Below, one piece after another: positions 52,771 to 62,035 of a stretch of 64,000 nt of DNA. The first letter of the stretch is position 1. Every line of letters begins with the position of its first letter. Origin of the DNA: JAJTCH01 sp040386195 (GTDB taxonomy: Bacteria > Pseudomonadota > Alphaproteobacteria > Rickettsiales > UBA1997); NCBI GenBank assembly GCA_040386195.1, contig JAZKFV010000018.1, positions 1-64,000 of the forward strand, read 5' to 3'. The notes under the pieces were generated by a model, which did not search any database, was not told the origin of the DNA, and worked only from the letters and a program-made list of their open reading frames with translations. The position numbers were made by a program, and so were the translations under genes.

Positions 52771-54612
52771 TTATTTTTTTGATGCTTCTGCGATGGCTTT
52801 CAGCAAAGCATCTTTACTTAAAAGTTCAGAAATTAAAATGCCATTTGGAGCCGCCGCACCAAAGACAATATTGAAAGGAATGCCGTAGCGATTGTATTTT
52901 TTCATAAAGTTAAAAATCTTTGCGTCGGGCTTGGTCAAATCGCCGCGCATTGCCACAATATTGGAATTTTTGAGTTTTTCTTTAACTTCAGAATTATCCA
53001 GAACCAGCAATTTATTGGCTTTACAAGTGATGCACCAATCAGCGGTGATGTCAATAACGACAATTTTGCCTTGCCCAACCAAACTGGCAATTTGGGTTTC
53101 GTCAAATTTGATCCAATTTTCTTGCTGAGTTTTTTCGAGCATTTTATCCAAATACATCAAACGATTAGGGATAATAAAAGTGGCAGCAATTAAGGCCGCA
53201 AAGATGATTAAAGACAAGATAAATTTAGTTTTTGATAGGTTAATTTTGTTAATAATTTTGAAGAATAACAAAATTAAAATTGCCAAAAAACCAGCCGCAA
53301 TTGCCGCGATAAAGCCAATATTATCAATCAAAATATACACCAACCAAATTGCAGTTGCCGCTAAAAAACCTGCCATTAATTGCTTGGCGCGCAACATCCA
53401 AGCTCCGGGTTTGGGCATTAATTTTACTGAAGCGGGAAAGGCGATTAAAAATAAATAAGGCAATGCCAAACCCAAAGACATTGAGCCAAAAATTAAGAAA
53501 ATTTCTTTTGTATTTGAGCTAAGCGCAAAAGAAATTGCCACACCAACAAACGGCGCCGAACAAGGCGTTGCTAGCAAAACCGCCAAAATTCCTGAAAGAA
53601 AATTGGGAATAAAAATATTTTTTCCCGCTTCTTGGTTGGTAATTTTTTTGTTTAAAATTGAACCTAAAGCACCGCCAAAATTAAACTCAAACAAGCCCAA
53701 AAGATTGGCAATAAAAACCATTAAAATGATTAATAAGAACAGCAGAAAATAAGGATTTTGGAATTGAAAGCCCCAGCCAACTGCGTTGCCAATTGATTTT
53801 AAAAACACCGCCACACCAGCAAAAACTGCGAAGGAAAAAACGATGCCTAAAATAGTTGCCAAAAATGCAAAACGAATGCGACCAACTTTTGATTGTCGGT
53901 GATTGATAACGCTGAGTAATTTGAGCGATAAAACCGGCAAAACGCAGGGCATAATATTCAAAATTGCGCCGCCGATGAAGGCAATAATTAAAGCCTTGAT
54001 AATGCCAATTGGTTTTGTTTGGTTAGAAATTTGCGGAGCTTCAGAATCAGTGATAGTTTTGTTTTCTAAATATTGTTGAATGTTTTTTAAACTCACAGCG
54101 TCAATTTGCGCCGCCGGAATTGTGAGAGAAAATTTTTGCGCAACCGGAATGCAAATATCTTTGCACAAGCCGTAATTGACCTCAATTTGCAAATTGGTTT
54201 CTTGTGTAGAATCAGCAATTTCAAGCTCGAGAGGAATAATTATTTTGTCTTTATAGGCGTGATATTCAATTTCCTGAGAACCAATTTGTTCTTTTTGGAT
54301 GGTGGCTTTAGGAAAAAGTGGATTGAATTTGGCGGCGTCAATATTGGTAGAGCCGGCAAAATTGAAAGATGGTGGCACACCAAAACCCGAATCATCTGGC
54401 GCATAAATTTTCCAGCCTTCATCAATGACAATTTCAAAACCGGCAATTAATTTTTGTTGATTTTTATCTTGATAAAAACTGGCAATAATTCGGCTTTTTG
54501 CACCACCATTTTGAGCAGCTTTAAAATCAGTTTCAGCCGCAAAAATGTTGTTTGCAAATAACAAAAAAAGAGCCGGCAAAACCAGCTTAGAAATATATTT
54601 TCTCACTTGCAT
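52771..54612 (-). CDS. dsbD: thiol:disulfide interchange protein DsbD
   Basis: The 613-residue inner-membrane protein carries reducing power from thioredoxin to the periplasm. A signal peptide (VLPALFLLFANNIFA) leads to the alpha domain with YGLCKDICIPVA. About eight transmembrane helices include IMPCVLPVLSLK and ATPCSAPFVG, and the C-terminal thioredoxin-like domain has DWCITCK. All three cysteine pairs are present. It may help reduce substrates such as the Cys-rich VirB2-like protein or LptD. It is followed by gatA. Confidence 0.95.
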   Translation of the reverse strand: MQVRKYISKLVLPALFLLFANNIFAAETDFKAAQNGGAKSRIIASFYQDKNQQKLIAGFEIVIDEGWKIYAPDDSGFGVPPSFNFAGSTNIDAAKFNPLFPKATIQKEQIGSQEIEYHAYKDKIIIPLELEIADSTQETNLQIEVNYGLCKDICIPVAQKFSLTIPAAQIDAVSLKNIQQYLENKTITDSEAPQISNQTKPIGIIKALIIAFIGGAILNIMPCVLPVLSLKLLSVINHRQSKVGRIRFAFLATILGIVFSFAVFAGVAVFLKSIGNAVGWGFQFQNPYFLLFLLIILMVFIANLLGLFEFNFGGALGSILNKKITNQEAGKNIFIPNFLSGILAVLLATPCSAPFVGVAISFALSSNTKEIFLIFGSMSLGLALPYLFLIAFPASVKLMPKPGAWMLRAKQLMAGFLAATAIWLVYILIDNIGFIAAIAAGFLAILILLFFKIINKINLSKTKFILSLIIFAALIAATFIIPNRLMYLDKMLEKTQQENWIKFDETQIASLVGQGKIVVIDITADWCITCKANKLLVLDNSEVKEKLKNSNIVAMRGDLTKPDAKIFNFMKKYNRYGIPFNIVFGAAAPNGILISELLSKDALLKAIAEASKK

Positions 54613-54697
54613 TAAAGGGGATTATCAAATAGTTTAAAGGCTCTTTTCACAAAGAGATTCATTATCTAATCAAATCTAATAAATTCAAGAATTCATT

Positions 54698-54913
54698 ATG
54701 CAACCAGTTGAGGTTATTGTTGTGGGCAGCAAAAAAATTAGTTGCGATGGGAACAAAGGCGCGTCTAGCCATCCGTTGGTTTATCTCAATATGGGCGCAG
54801 CTGATAATATCATTTGCCCTTATTGCAGCCGCTATTTTACAACCAAAAAATCCACTGGTGATTTTATCAAAACTGATAACAAAACCAACAATCTAAATTC
54901 TAATCACTCTTAA
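54698..54913 (+). CDS. NDUFS6-like zinc-finger (CHCC) protein
   Basis: The 71-residue protein carries the zf-CHCC pattern C16, H25, C40 and C43 (ISCDG, SSHPLVYLNMG, IICPYCSRYF). It is homologous to the C-terminal part of the mitochondrial complex I accessory subunit NDUFS6 and is common in proteobacteria. The Asn-rich tail is variable. It is divergent from dsbD and upstream of purA. Confidence 0.92.
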   Translation: MQPVEVIVVGSKKISCDGNKGASSHPLVYLNMGAADNIICPYCSRYFTTKKSTGDFIKTDNKTNNLNSNHS

Positions 54914-54941
54914 ATTTTCAAAATTAATTTTCAGTAAAACT

Positions 54942-56216
54942 ATGGTAAATACAGCAATAATCGGCTTGCAATGGGGCGATGAAGGGAAGGGTAAAATTGT
55001 CGATTTTTTGTCGGATCATTTTTCTGCGGTAGTGCGTTTTCAAGGCGGGCATAATGCCGGGCACACCATCAAAGTTGGTGACAAAGTTTATAAATTAAGT
55101 TTGCTGCCTTCGGGAATTATTCGCGGCAAATTTGCGGTAATTGGCAGCGGCGTGGTTCTTGACCCAACCGCACTTTTCAGCGAGATTGAAGCGGTGGCAA
55201 AAAACGGCGTGATGGTTGACGAAAATAATTTAGCCATTGCTGATAATGCCTGCTTGATTTTATCCATTCACAAAGATTTAGATCAGTTTTTAGAAGAAGC
55301 CAAAGGTGAGAAAAAAATTGGCACCACTGGGCGCGGCATTGGTCCGGCTTATGAAGATCGAGTAGGTAGAAGAGCAATTCGAATTTGCGATTTATTTGAC
55401 GATCAAATTTTAGAATCGCGTTTGGAAGGTTTGTTATTTTATCACAACATTCTGCGCCGCGGCATTGGTGTTGACGATATCGACTTTAATAAAATTCTTA
55501 ACGAGCTCAAATCAATTCGCGAGCAATTACAAAAATTCAGTCGCCCATCTTTTGAAATTGCCAAAAAATTACAAGAAGTTGACGGGCAAATAATGTTTGA
55601 GGGAGCGCAAGGCGCGCTTTTGGATGTTAGTTTTGGCACTTATCCTTTTGTAACTTCCAGCAACACTACCGCCGGCGCAGTTGCAACTGGCAGCTGTTTG
55701 GGCGTTTCCGATTTGCATAAAACTTTGGGCATTTTAAAAGCCTATACCACCAGAGTTGGCTCGGGGCCTTTTCCAACTGAACTAAATGATGAAATTGGTG
55801 AATTTTTGCGAGTTGAGGGTGGCGAAGTTGGCACGGTGACCGGCAGAAACAGAAGATGTGGCTGGTTTGATGCTGCTTTAGTGCGTCAATCAATCTTAGT
55901 TTCATCTGCCAAAACCATTGCTCTAACCAAGCTTGATGTTTTGGATAAATTAAAAACCATCAAAATTTGTATCGCTTATGATATTGACGGCAAAATTTAT
56001 GATTATTTGCCGCTCTCAATTGATTTGCAATCTAAGATTCAACCAATTTACGAAGAATTTGCGGGCTGGAATTGTCAAACTGCCGGCGCTAAATCACTGG
56101 ATCAACTACCTCAAAGGGCTTTGGATTACGTTAAAAGAATTGAAGAGCTTTGCCAAGTTAAAGTTGAAATCATCTCTACCGGAGCCAAAAGAGAAGAAAC
56201 AATTATTATCAAATAA
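54942..56216 (+). CDS. purA: adenylosuccinate synthetase
   Basis: The 424-residue GTP-dependent enzyme joins IMP and aspartate. Seen: QWGDEGKGK (10-18), GGHNAGHTI, GTTGRGIGPAYEDR, GAQGALLDVSFGTYPFVTSS, TTRVGSGPFPTEL and RRCGWFDAALV. Its product is used by PurB (16-17 kb). A glycosyltransferase gene starts two bases after its stop codon. Confidence 0.97.
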   Translation: MVNTAIIGLQWGDEGKGKIVDFLSDHFSAVVRFQGGHNAGHTIKVGDKVYKLSLLPSGIIRGKFAVIGSGVVLDPTALFSEIEAVAKNGVMVDENNLAIADNACLILSIHKDLDQFLEEAKGEKKIGTTGRGIGPAYEDRVGRRAIRICDLFDDQILESRLEGLLFYHNILRRGIGVDDIDFNKILNELKSIREQLQKFSRPSFEIAKKLQEVDGQIMFEGAQGALLDVSFGTYPFVTSSNTTAGAVATGSCLGVSDLHKTLGILKAYTTRVGSGPFPTELNDEIGEFLRVEGGEVGTVTGRNRRCGWFDAALVRQSILVSSAKTIALTKLDVLDKLKTIKICIAYDIDGKIYDYLPLSIDLQSKIQPIYEEFAGWNCQTAGAKSLDQLPQRALDYVKRIEELCQVKVEIISTGAKREETIIIK

Positions 56217-56217
56217 A

Positions 56218-57441
56218 ATGTCAGATAATATTCAAAAAAAGCCCGCAGTAATAATGCAAATTCTGCCTGCTTTAATTAGTGGCGGAGTTGAAAGAGGAGT
56301 TGTTGATGTCAGCAAAGCAGTTGCTAAAGCTGGTTTTGAATCAATCGTGGTTTCAAGTGGTGGCGCAATGATTCAACAACTTAACGGCTCAAAAGTTAAA
56401 CATATCACCCTGCCGCTGAACAGCAAAAATCCCTTCACGATTTATTTAAACATTCAAAGATTAATCAAAATTATTAATCAGTATCAGGTCGACTTAATTC
56501 ATCTACGCTCGCGCTCACCAGCTTGGTCGGCATATTTTGCCTACAAAAAAATTACTAAAAAAGCCGCCAAAAATTCTGCGCAGCAAAATAAAATTCAGCT
56601 GATAAGCACTGTTCACGGCTCTTATTCTCTCAATTTATTGGGCAAAAAAATTTCAAAACTGAAATTGAAATATAACTCCATAATGCTCAAACCCAAATTC
56701 ATCATCGCTGTTTCTGGCTTCATTAAAAATTATATTTATCAAAATTATTCCACGCTCGAAAATTTGGCTGACAAAAAAATCACCATCATTCATCGCGGTG
56801 TTGATTTAAATTACTTTTGTAACAGCAAAGTTCCGCAATCAAGAATTGTTCAGCTGATTGAACAATGGGATTTGCCCGATGATAAACAAATCATTATGCT
56901 ACCTGCGCGCATCACCGGTTGGAAAGGTCATGAATTTCTAATTTCGGCTTTGGCAAAAGTGCAAAATCAGAATTTTTTCTGCATTATGGTTGGCAGTATG
57001 AAAGGTCACGAAAAATTTGCTAAAAAACTTGAGCAAAAAATTCGTGAAAATAATTTAGAAGGCAAAATCAAAATCGTTGGCGAAACCAAAGATATGCCCA
57101 CCGCCTATTTGGTTTCCGATATGGTAATTTCTGCCAGCGTTAAGCCGGAGGCTTTCGGCAGAATTGCTATTGAAGCTGGCGCGATGGGCAGAATTATTAT
57201 TGCCACTAATATTGGCGGGTCTTTAGAAACTGTTGTGGATGGAAAAACCGGCTTTTTAGTTGAGGTGAATAATGTTAATAAATTAGCCAAAATTATCGAC
57301 CAAGTTTTAACTATGGAAAAAGCCCAAAAAGAGCAGATCGGGCAAAGCGCTGTCAAACATATTGCGGATAATTTTTCTAATCAGAAAATGTTGGATAAAA
57401 CTATAGAATTTTATAGACAGGTTTTGGATAATGTGGGCTAA
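56218..57441 (+). CDS. GT4-family glycosyltransferase
   Basis: The 407-residue GT-B fold enzyme has LPALISGGVERGVVDVSKAV at the N-terminus, GVDLNYF, MLPARITGWKGHEFLI, and the nucleotide-sugar motif SVKPEAFGRIAIEAGAMGRIIIATNIGGSLETV. Such enzymes build LPS core or other surface glycans. The frame is open further upstream inside purA, but the ATG at 56218 directly after purA gives the family N-terminus. Coupling to purA is probably positional. Confidence 0.88.
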   Translation: MSDNIQKKPAVIMQILPALISGGVERGVVDVSKAVAKAGFESIVVSSGGAMIQQLNGSKVKHITLPLNSKNPFTIYLNIQRLIKIINQYQVDLIHLRSRSPAWSAYFAYKKITKKAAKNSAQQNKIQLISTVHGSYSLNLLGKKISKLKLKYNSIMLKPKFIIAVSGFIKNYIYQNYSTLENLADKKITIIHRGVDLNYFCNSKVPQSRIVQLIEQWDLPDDKQIIMLPARITGWKGHEFLISALAKVQNQNFFCIMVGSMKGHEKFAKKLEQKIRENNLEGKIKIVGETKDMPTAYLVSDMVISASVKPEAFGRIAIEAGAMGRIIIATNIGGSLETVVDGKTGFLVEVNNVNKLAKIIDQVLTMEKAQKEQIGQSAVKHIADNFSNQKMLDKTIEFYRQVLDNVG

Positions 57442-57487
57442 TTAAATTTTACCCAAATTTTATTAACCCTAAAAAAACCCACAAAAT

Positions 57488-58315
57488 ATGAACACCACAA
57501 TTACACTCTTCGACCAATTCCAAATCCGCCGTCACTTCGATTCTAAAACTAATAAATGGTATTTTTCGGTAATTGATATTGTTGCGGTTTTGACTGAACA
57601 AACTGATTACAAAAAAGCTAAAAGCTATTGGACAACCCTCAAGAACCGCTTAAAAGAAGAGGGAAGTGAAGTGGTCACAAATTGTGACCAATTGAAAATG
57701 ATTGCCGAAGACGGCAAAATGCGCCTTACCGACGTTGCTGACACCGAAACAATTTTTCGCCTAGTTCAATCAATTCCCAGCAAAAAAGCTGAACCGATTA
57801 AAATGTGGCTAGCCAAAGTTGGTTATGAGCGCATTGAAGAAATTGCTGATCCAGAAAAATCGATTGATCGCGCTCGTCAAAATTGGCAGAAATATGGGCG
57901 CAGTCAAAAGTGGATTGAGCAAAGAATGATGGGGCAAGAAACCCGCAATAAATTAACCGACTATTGGTCACAAAGTGGCGTTAAAGCGGGTGATGAATTT
58001 GCGATTTTAACCAACATAATTCACCAAGAATGGAGTGGGCTAACCATTGGCAAACACAAGCGAATCAAGGGTTTGAAGAATCACAATTTGCGCGACCATA
58101 TGAGTGAGGCGGAATTAATTTTCACGGCTTTGGCAGAACTCTCAACAAGACAAATCGCTCAAAACCTTCAAGCGCAAGGTTTTGAAGAAAATAAAATTCC
58201 TGCCAAAGCTGGCGGAAAAATTGCCGCCAACGCCAGAGGAGAATTGGAAAGCAAAACTGGTAAAAAAGTTATTAGCAGTGATAATTTTTTAAAGACACAA
58301 AAATCAATCAAATAA
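57488..58315 (+). CDS. Bro-N domain protein with DinD-like C-terminus
   Basis: The 275-residue protein opens with a BRO/antirepressor N-domain (ITLFDQFQIRRHFDSKTNKWYFSVIDIVAVLTEQ ... YWTTLKNRLKEEG, split here by dots). A C-terminal region resembles E. coli DinD (RIKGLKNHNLRDHMSEAELI, then IAQNLQAQGF). DinD inhibits RecA strand exchange; Bro-N proteins are typical of phages and mobile DNA. No phage gene accompanies it. It is probably an acquired gene. Its function here is not known. Confidence 0.82.
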   Translation: MNTTITLFDQFQIRRHFDSKTNKWYFSVIDIVAVLTEQTDYKKAKSYWTTLKNRLKEEGSEVVTNCDQLKMIAEDGKMRLTDVADTETIFRLVQSIPSKKAEPIKMWLAKVGYERIEEIADPEKSIDRARQNWQKYGRSQKWIEQRMMGQETRNKLTDYWSQSGVKAGDEFAILTNIIHQEWSGLTIGKHKRIKGLKNHNLRDHMSEAELIFTALAELSTRQIAQNLQAQGFEENKIPAKAGGKIAANARGELESKTGKKVISSDNFLKTQKSIK

Positions 58316-58316
58316 T

Positions 58317-59129
58317 ATGTCCGAATTTCTTTTTGCACCATTTTTTATCAAAGCCATTATCGCCGCAATTGGCGTGGCTTTTGCCACTGCTCCAATTGGG
58401 GTTTTTGTTTTGTGGAAAAAAATGGCTTATTTTGGCGACGCTATTTCACATTCGGCAATTTTTGGTTTGGGCATTGCCACCATTATTGCCGTTGAGCCAA
58501 TTTACGGAATTATTTTTTGCGCATTGGTTTTTAGCTTGGTGATTTTTCTTTTAAATCAACAAAATCTTTATGCCATTGATTCAATAATTGGCATCACCTC
58601 CTGCACTTTATTGGCGCTTGGAATGATTTTGCTGGCAATTTTTCCAACTCAAATTGACCTAGAAGAATATTTATTTGGCGATTTAGTCAAGCTATCTAAC
58701 GCAAATATTCTGATGATTTACGCCATTGCTGCTGTTGCCATTTTGGCAATGTCTTTGTGGTTTAAAAAACTTTTACTTGCCACTATCAATTCTGACTTAG
58801 CAACAATTTCTGGAATTGCCGTTAAAAAATTACAATTAAAATTCTTGCTGCTCACCGCTTTAGTGGTGGCTTGCTTGGTGAAGATTGTTGGGATTTTTTT
58901 AATCACTTCGCTAATGATTTTGCCGGCAGCAATTGCCAGAAATTTTTCTAAAACCCCAACGCAAATGTTGTTTTTGGCTTTATTGTTTTCAATATTGGTA
59001 ATGGTTGGCGGCTTATTAATTGCGCTATTTTTTAATCTGCCTTCCAGCCCTGCAATCATTGCCTTTGCGGCTTGTTTGTTGATGTCGTCAATTATTGGCT
59101 CAAAGATTATTTATGCTCAAAGTAATTAA
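58317..59129 (+). CDS. znuB: zinc/metal ABC transporter permease, ZnuB-like
   Basis: The 270-residue ABC-3 family membrane protein has seven to nine hydrophobic helices, with FVLWKKMAYFGDAISHSAIFGLGIA near the N-terminus and VKIVGIFLITSLMILPAAIARNF. It forms the membrane channel of a Zn2+ or Mn2+ importer. znuA and znuC are not in the window. It starts one base after the Bro-N gene and overlaps the YgjP-like gene by 17 bases. Confidence 0.9.
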   Translation: MSEFLFAPFFIKAIIAAIGVAFATAPIGVFVLWKKMAYFGDAISHSAIFGLGIATIIAVEPIYGIIFCALVFSLVIFLLNQQNLYAIDSIIGITSCTLLALGMILLAIFPTQIDLEEYLFGDLVKLSNANILMIYAIAAVAILAMSLWFKKLLLATINSDLATISGIAVKKLQLKFLLLTALVVACLVKIVGIFLITSLMILPAAIARNFSKTPTQMLFLALLFSILVMVGGLLIALFFNLPSSPAIIAFAACLLMSSIIGSKIIYAQSN

Positions 59130-59763
59130 AAAATATCCTGAGCTGGGCACCAAATCTGAGAATGTATTTTTTAAAATCACCAAAACCAAAAATATTCGCA
59201 TTGCCATTAAATCTGATTTACAAATCACCGTTAGCTTTTCGCGTTATTGCTCACTTAAAAAAGCGCAAACATTTTTTGAATCAAAACTAATTTGGGCCTA
59301 TAATTCCTTACAAACTCTGGCGCAACGACAAAAAATTCACAATCAAAAAGAACAACAAATTTTTCCTAAATTAAGTGCAGAAGAATTTTTAGCGAAAAAT
59401 CATTATTTGATTTTGCGCTGTCGACAATTGGCGCAAATCCATAATTTTTCACCACGCAAAATTATTTTGCGCCGCCAAAAAACTTTGTGGGGCAGCTGTT
59501 CGGTAGAAAATAACATTAGCCTTAATGCTAATTTGGTGTTCTTGAAAGATGAGTTGATTGATTATGTGATTTTGCATGAGCTGGTGCACACTAAAGTAAA
59601 AAATCACAGCCGAAAATTTTGGGAGGAGTTGGAAAAAATTTTACCCGGATCGCGGGCTTTAAATCGTGAATTAAAAAATATCAGACCACATCTAGACCAA
59701 TATCAGCAGCCTTCACTGAATGAGTTAGTGCGCCAACCGAAATATAATCAACTCCCGTTTTAG
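59113..59763 (+). CDS. YgjP-like zinc metallopeptidase-type protein
   Basis: The 216-residue protein has the YgjP/DUF45 layout. A beta-rich N-domain is followed by KTLWGSCSVENNISLNANLVFLKDELIDY (dots omitted, one stretch of the family), then the zinc motif HELVH and the third ligand in KNHSRKFW. The biological substrate of the family is unclear. I start at the ATG at 59113, as the TTG six codons earlier lies deeper in znuB. Its last 27 codons are antisense to the end of nadC. Confidence 0.85.
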   Translation: MLKVIKKYPELGTKSENVFFKITKTKNIRIAIKSDLQITVSFSRYCSLKKAQTFFESKLIWAYNSLQTLAQRQKIHNQKEQQIFPKLSAEEFLAKNHYLILRCRQLAQIHNFSPRKIILRRQKTLWGSCSVENNISLNANLVFLKDELIDYVILHELVHTKVKNHSRKFWEELEKILPGSRALNRELKNIRPHLDQYQQPSLNELVRQPKYNQLPF

Positions 59764-60520
59764 CAATTTTGCCCACCACTTTTAAATTGATTCCGCCTGA
59801 TACTTCGATTTTGGCTGCGCCGGAAATTAAAGCCACGGCGGCTTTGATTTGCTTTAGATTCATATTATCCAGCATAATGATTTCAACCTTTGCTGCCAGA
59901 GCTTCCTCAACTTGCGACAAATTATCGCACTCAACTTCAATTGGCATTTTTTGCGTTAAATTCTCCCGCACCATTTTGACAGCTTTGGCAATACTTCCAG
60001 CGGCGGCGATGTGGTTATCTTTGATTAAAATTCCGTCATAAAGCGCCATACGATGATTGGTGGCGCCGCCGGTTTTAACTGCATATTTCTGAAGTTCACG
60101 AAGACCGGGAATAGTTTTTCTGGTATCTAAAATTTTAGCTTTAGTGCCTTGCAGCTCGTCAACATATTGCTTACTGACGGTTGAAATTCCGCTTAAATGT
60201 TGCATTAAATTTAGCGCCAATCTTTCTGCAGCAAAGATTGCTCGCGCATTGCCGCTGCCTTCAATGATTGAAGAATTTTTAGGCAAAAAATCACCATCTT
60301 GATAATTGATTTTAAGATTAATTTCTGGTGCTTTTAAACGTTTTTGAGTGGCTAAAAATATTTGCCTGACAATATCAACGCCACATAAAACAATTGGTTC
60401 GCGATTGCTGATTCTAAATTTTATTTGACGATCAATTGCAATGGTGCAATTAGAAGTAAGATCGCCAATTGCGCCCAGATCTTCGTCTAAACCTTGTTCG
60501 ATAATTTTATTTATTGACAC
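59681..60520 (-). CDS. nadC: nicotinate-nucleotide pyrophosphorylase
   Basis: The 279-residue quinolinate phosphoribosyltransferase makes nicotinate mononucleotide for NAD. Seen: EDLGAIGDLTSNCTI, ALNLMQHLSGIST, LDTRKTIPGLRELQKYAVKTGGATNHR (family block), ILIKDNHI, VECDNLSQVEEAL, IMLDNMN and SVGALTHS. The start is a GTG that overlaps the end of the upstream gene by 14 bases. nadA and nadB are not in the window. Confidence 0.94.
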   Translation of the reverse strand: MSINKIIEQGLDEDLGAIGDLTSNCTIAIDRQIKFRISNREPIVLCGVDIVRQIFLATQKRLKAPEINLKINYQDGDFLPKNSSIIEGSGNARAIFAAERLALNLMQHLSGISTVSKQYVDELQGTKAKILDTRKTIPGLRELQKYAVKTGGATNHRMALYDGILIKDNHIAAAGSIAKAVKMVRENLTQKMPIEVECDNLSQVEEALAAKVEIIMLDNMNLKQIKAAVALISGAAKIEVSGGINLKVVGKIAKTGVDYISVGALTHSVKAADIGLDVV

Positions 60521-61259
60521 ATTTATTGGGATTAAAGTTTTTGCTCTTCAAATTGCCTAATTTAGTCTTGATAAAATAGCGTATAAACTCCATTTCTGCA
60601 GGTGAAATTTCTTGCACACCGCTTTGATTATCTTTTAACATTTGGTTGATGACGGTAAAAGCTTCACAATCTTCGCCAAGTTGAACTTCAATGAAAGCGG
60701 GCAATTCTCTGGTCCAGCTTGGTGCTTTTTCGTTTCTATTTTTGCTTAATTTATAAGCTAATTTTAACGCCAGCCGATCATCTTTTAAAGTGGCGTGGGC
60801 AATGTAAAATGCCTGATAAATCCACCACCAATCTTCATTAATATTATCGCCGACATATTCGTCTAAATATTTAATAATGTATCTGGTGTCTTCTTTGTTT
60901 TGAGTTTGCGAATAATAGTTGGCGGCCAGGCTGGGAACATATTTTGATTTATGATCCAAACTATCAAGCAATTTGAACCAATCATAAAGTTTGGTGTAAT
61001 CATAATTTTTCAAAGCAGTAAATCTGCCAAAACTATCGCCGGCATTTTCAATTCTTAAAGCGGCAAGACGAAAATAAAACTGCCCGTCGCCAAATGACAA
61101 AGCTGCGACTGATTCTTTGCTGGGCAAGGGTGGAACGATATAGACATCGGGCTTGAATTGTTCGGATTTAAACCAAAAACCAATTTGCAAAATAAAACAT
61201 AACAAAAAGCCGATGATGAAAAAGTGATGAAGATTTTGGTAGATTTTAAATTTGACCAT
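60507..61259 (-). CDS. hypothetical membrane-anchored protein
   Basis: I do not recognise this 250-residue protein. One N-terminal transmembrane helix (HHFFIIGFLLCFILQIGFWF, about 11-30) is followed by a soluble, probably periplasmic domain rich in aromatic residues and helical pairs (GQFYFRLAALRIENAGD, NEDWWWIYQAFYIAHATLKD, LALKLAYKLSKN), resembling tetratricopeptide-like helices. It lies between an ABC-2 permease gene (10-base gap) and nadC (overlapping), in one operon with the secretin gene. A role in the same envelope complex as the permease is a guess. The ATG at 61257-61259 is preferred over a GTG two codons earlier. Confidence 0.75.
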   Translation of the reverse strand: MVKFKIYQNLHHFFIIGFLLCFILQIGFWFKSEQFKPDVYIVPPLPSKESVAALSFGDGQFYFRLAALRIENAGDSFGRFTALKNYDYTKLYDWFKLLDSLDHKSKYVPSLAANYYSQTQNKEDTRYIIKYLDEYVGDNINEDWWWIYQAFYIAHATLKDDRLALKLAYKLSKNRNEKAPSWTRELPAFIEVQLGEDCEAFTVINQMLKDNQSGVQEISPAEMEFIRYFIKTKLGNLKSKNFNPNKCVNK

Positions 61260-61269
61260 TGGCACGAAG

Positions 61270-62034
61270 TTAGAACTGCTTGCGGTTGAAATCGTAAAAG
61301 GCCATAAAGATCATTAGCGGAATATAAATTAATGATTGGCCAAGAATAATATAAAGATCAGCAGAATTGACTACGCCGTAGATTAGCCACTCACTTTTTC
61401 CATAAAGATCAAGACGCGGAAAAACTATTGAAATGATTTTAAGAATCGCCTTCAAAAAGCGATCGAGAGTTGCAAAATCAGAGGGATTTCTGGGAATTTG
61501 AATAGTGAGCACAAAAAATCCCATCATTCGTGAAATTATATAAAACCCTAAAGACGCCATTACCGCAGAAACTGCGCTGCTCAAAATTAAGGCGGCGAGC
61601 AAAGAAAAGGTAATGATAATTAGAGCTTCAAAAATCAGGCTTAAAGCCCAATAAAATAATCCGACTAAATTTACTTTCATAAAAAATAGCAAAATTACTA
61701 AAGGCAAAATTATTAACAGCGCTACTAAAATAAAGCCGAGCAGATAAGCAAAAATGAAGCTGTGTCTGGAAATTGATTTAGAAAGCACAAATTCTACCTC
61801 TCTATTTTCAAAGGTTTTGCGCACATAAAAACAGACGAATAAAATCATTCCTACTGCAAAAATCATTCGTGAAGAGGCGGCAACATAAACGGTTGTGGCT
61901 TGAGCTTGCTCCAATAAAGCAGTGCTGCCAACGACCGATGAGATGCCAAAAGCGGCTAATAAAATGATAAATAATCCAACATAAAGCCGATCTCTGACGG
62001 CGGTGAGAAGGATATATTTTAAAATTGAATACAT
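61270..62034 (-). CDS. ABC-2 type transporter permease
   Basis: The 254-residue protein has six hydrophobic segments and the ABC-2 pattern: an N-terminal cytoplasmic MYSILKYILLTAVRDR, then FYVRKTFENREVEFVLSKSISRHSFIFAYLLGF, the coupling segment of this family. No ATP-binding subunit gene is in the window. It starts one base from the secretin stop codon on the same strand, and the hypothetical membrane-anchored gene follows. The substrate is unknown. Confidence 0.82.
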   Translation of the reverse strand: MYSILKYILLTAVRDRLYVGLFIILLAAFGISSVVGSTALLEQAQATTVYVAASSRMIFAVGMILFVCFYVRKTFENREVEFVLSKSISRHSFIFAYLLGFILVALLIILPLVILLFFMKVNLVGLFYWALSLIFEALIIITFSLLAALILSSAVSAVMASLGFYIISRMMGFFVLTIQIPRNPSDFATLDRFLKAILKIISIVFPRLDLYGKSEWLIYGVVNSADLYIILGQSLIYIPLMIFMAFYDFNRKQF

Positions 62035-62035
62035 A

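Noticed and set aside
57488..58315. Prophage remnant
   Set aside because: Only a Bro-N domain gene is found. There are no integrase, structural genes or attachment repeats around it.
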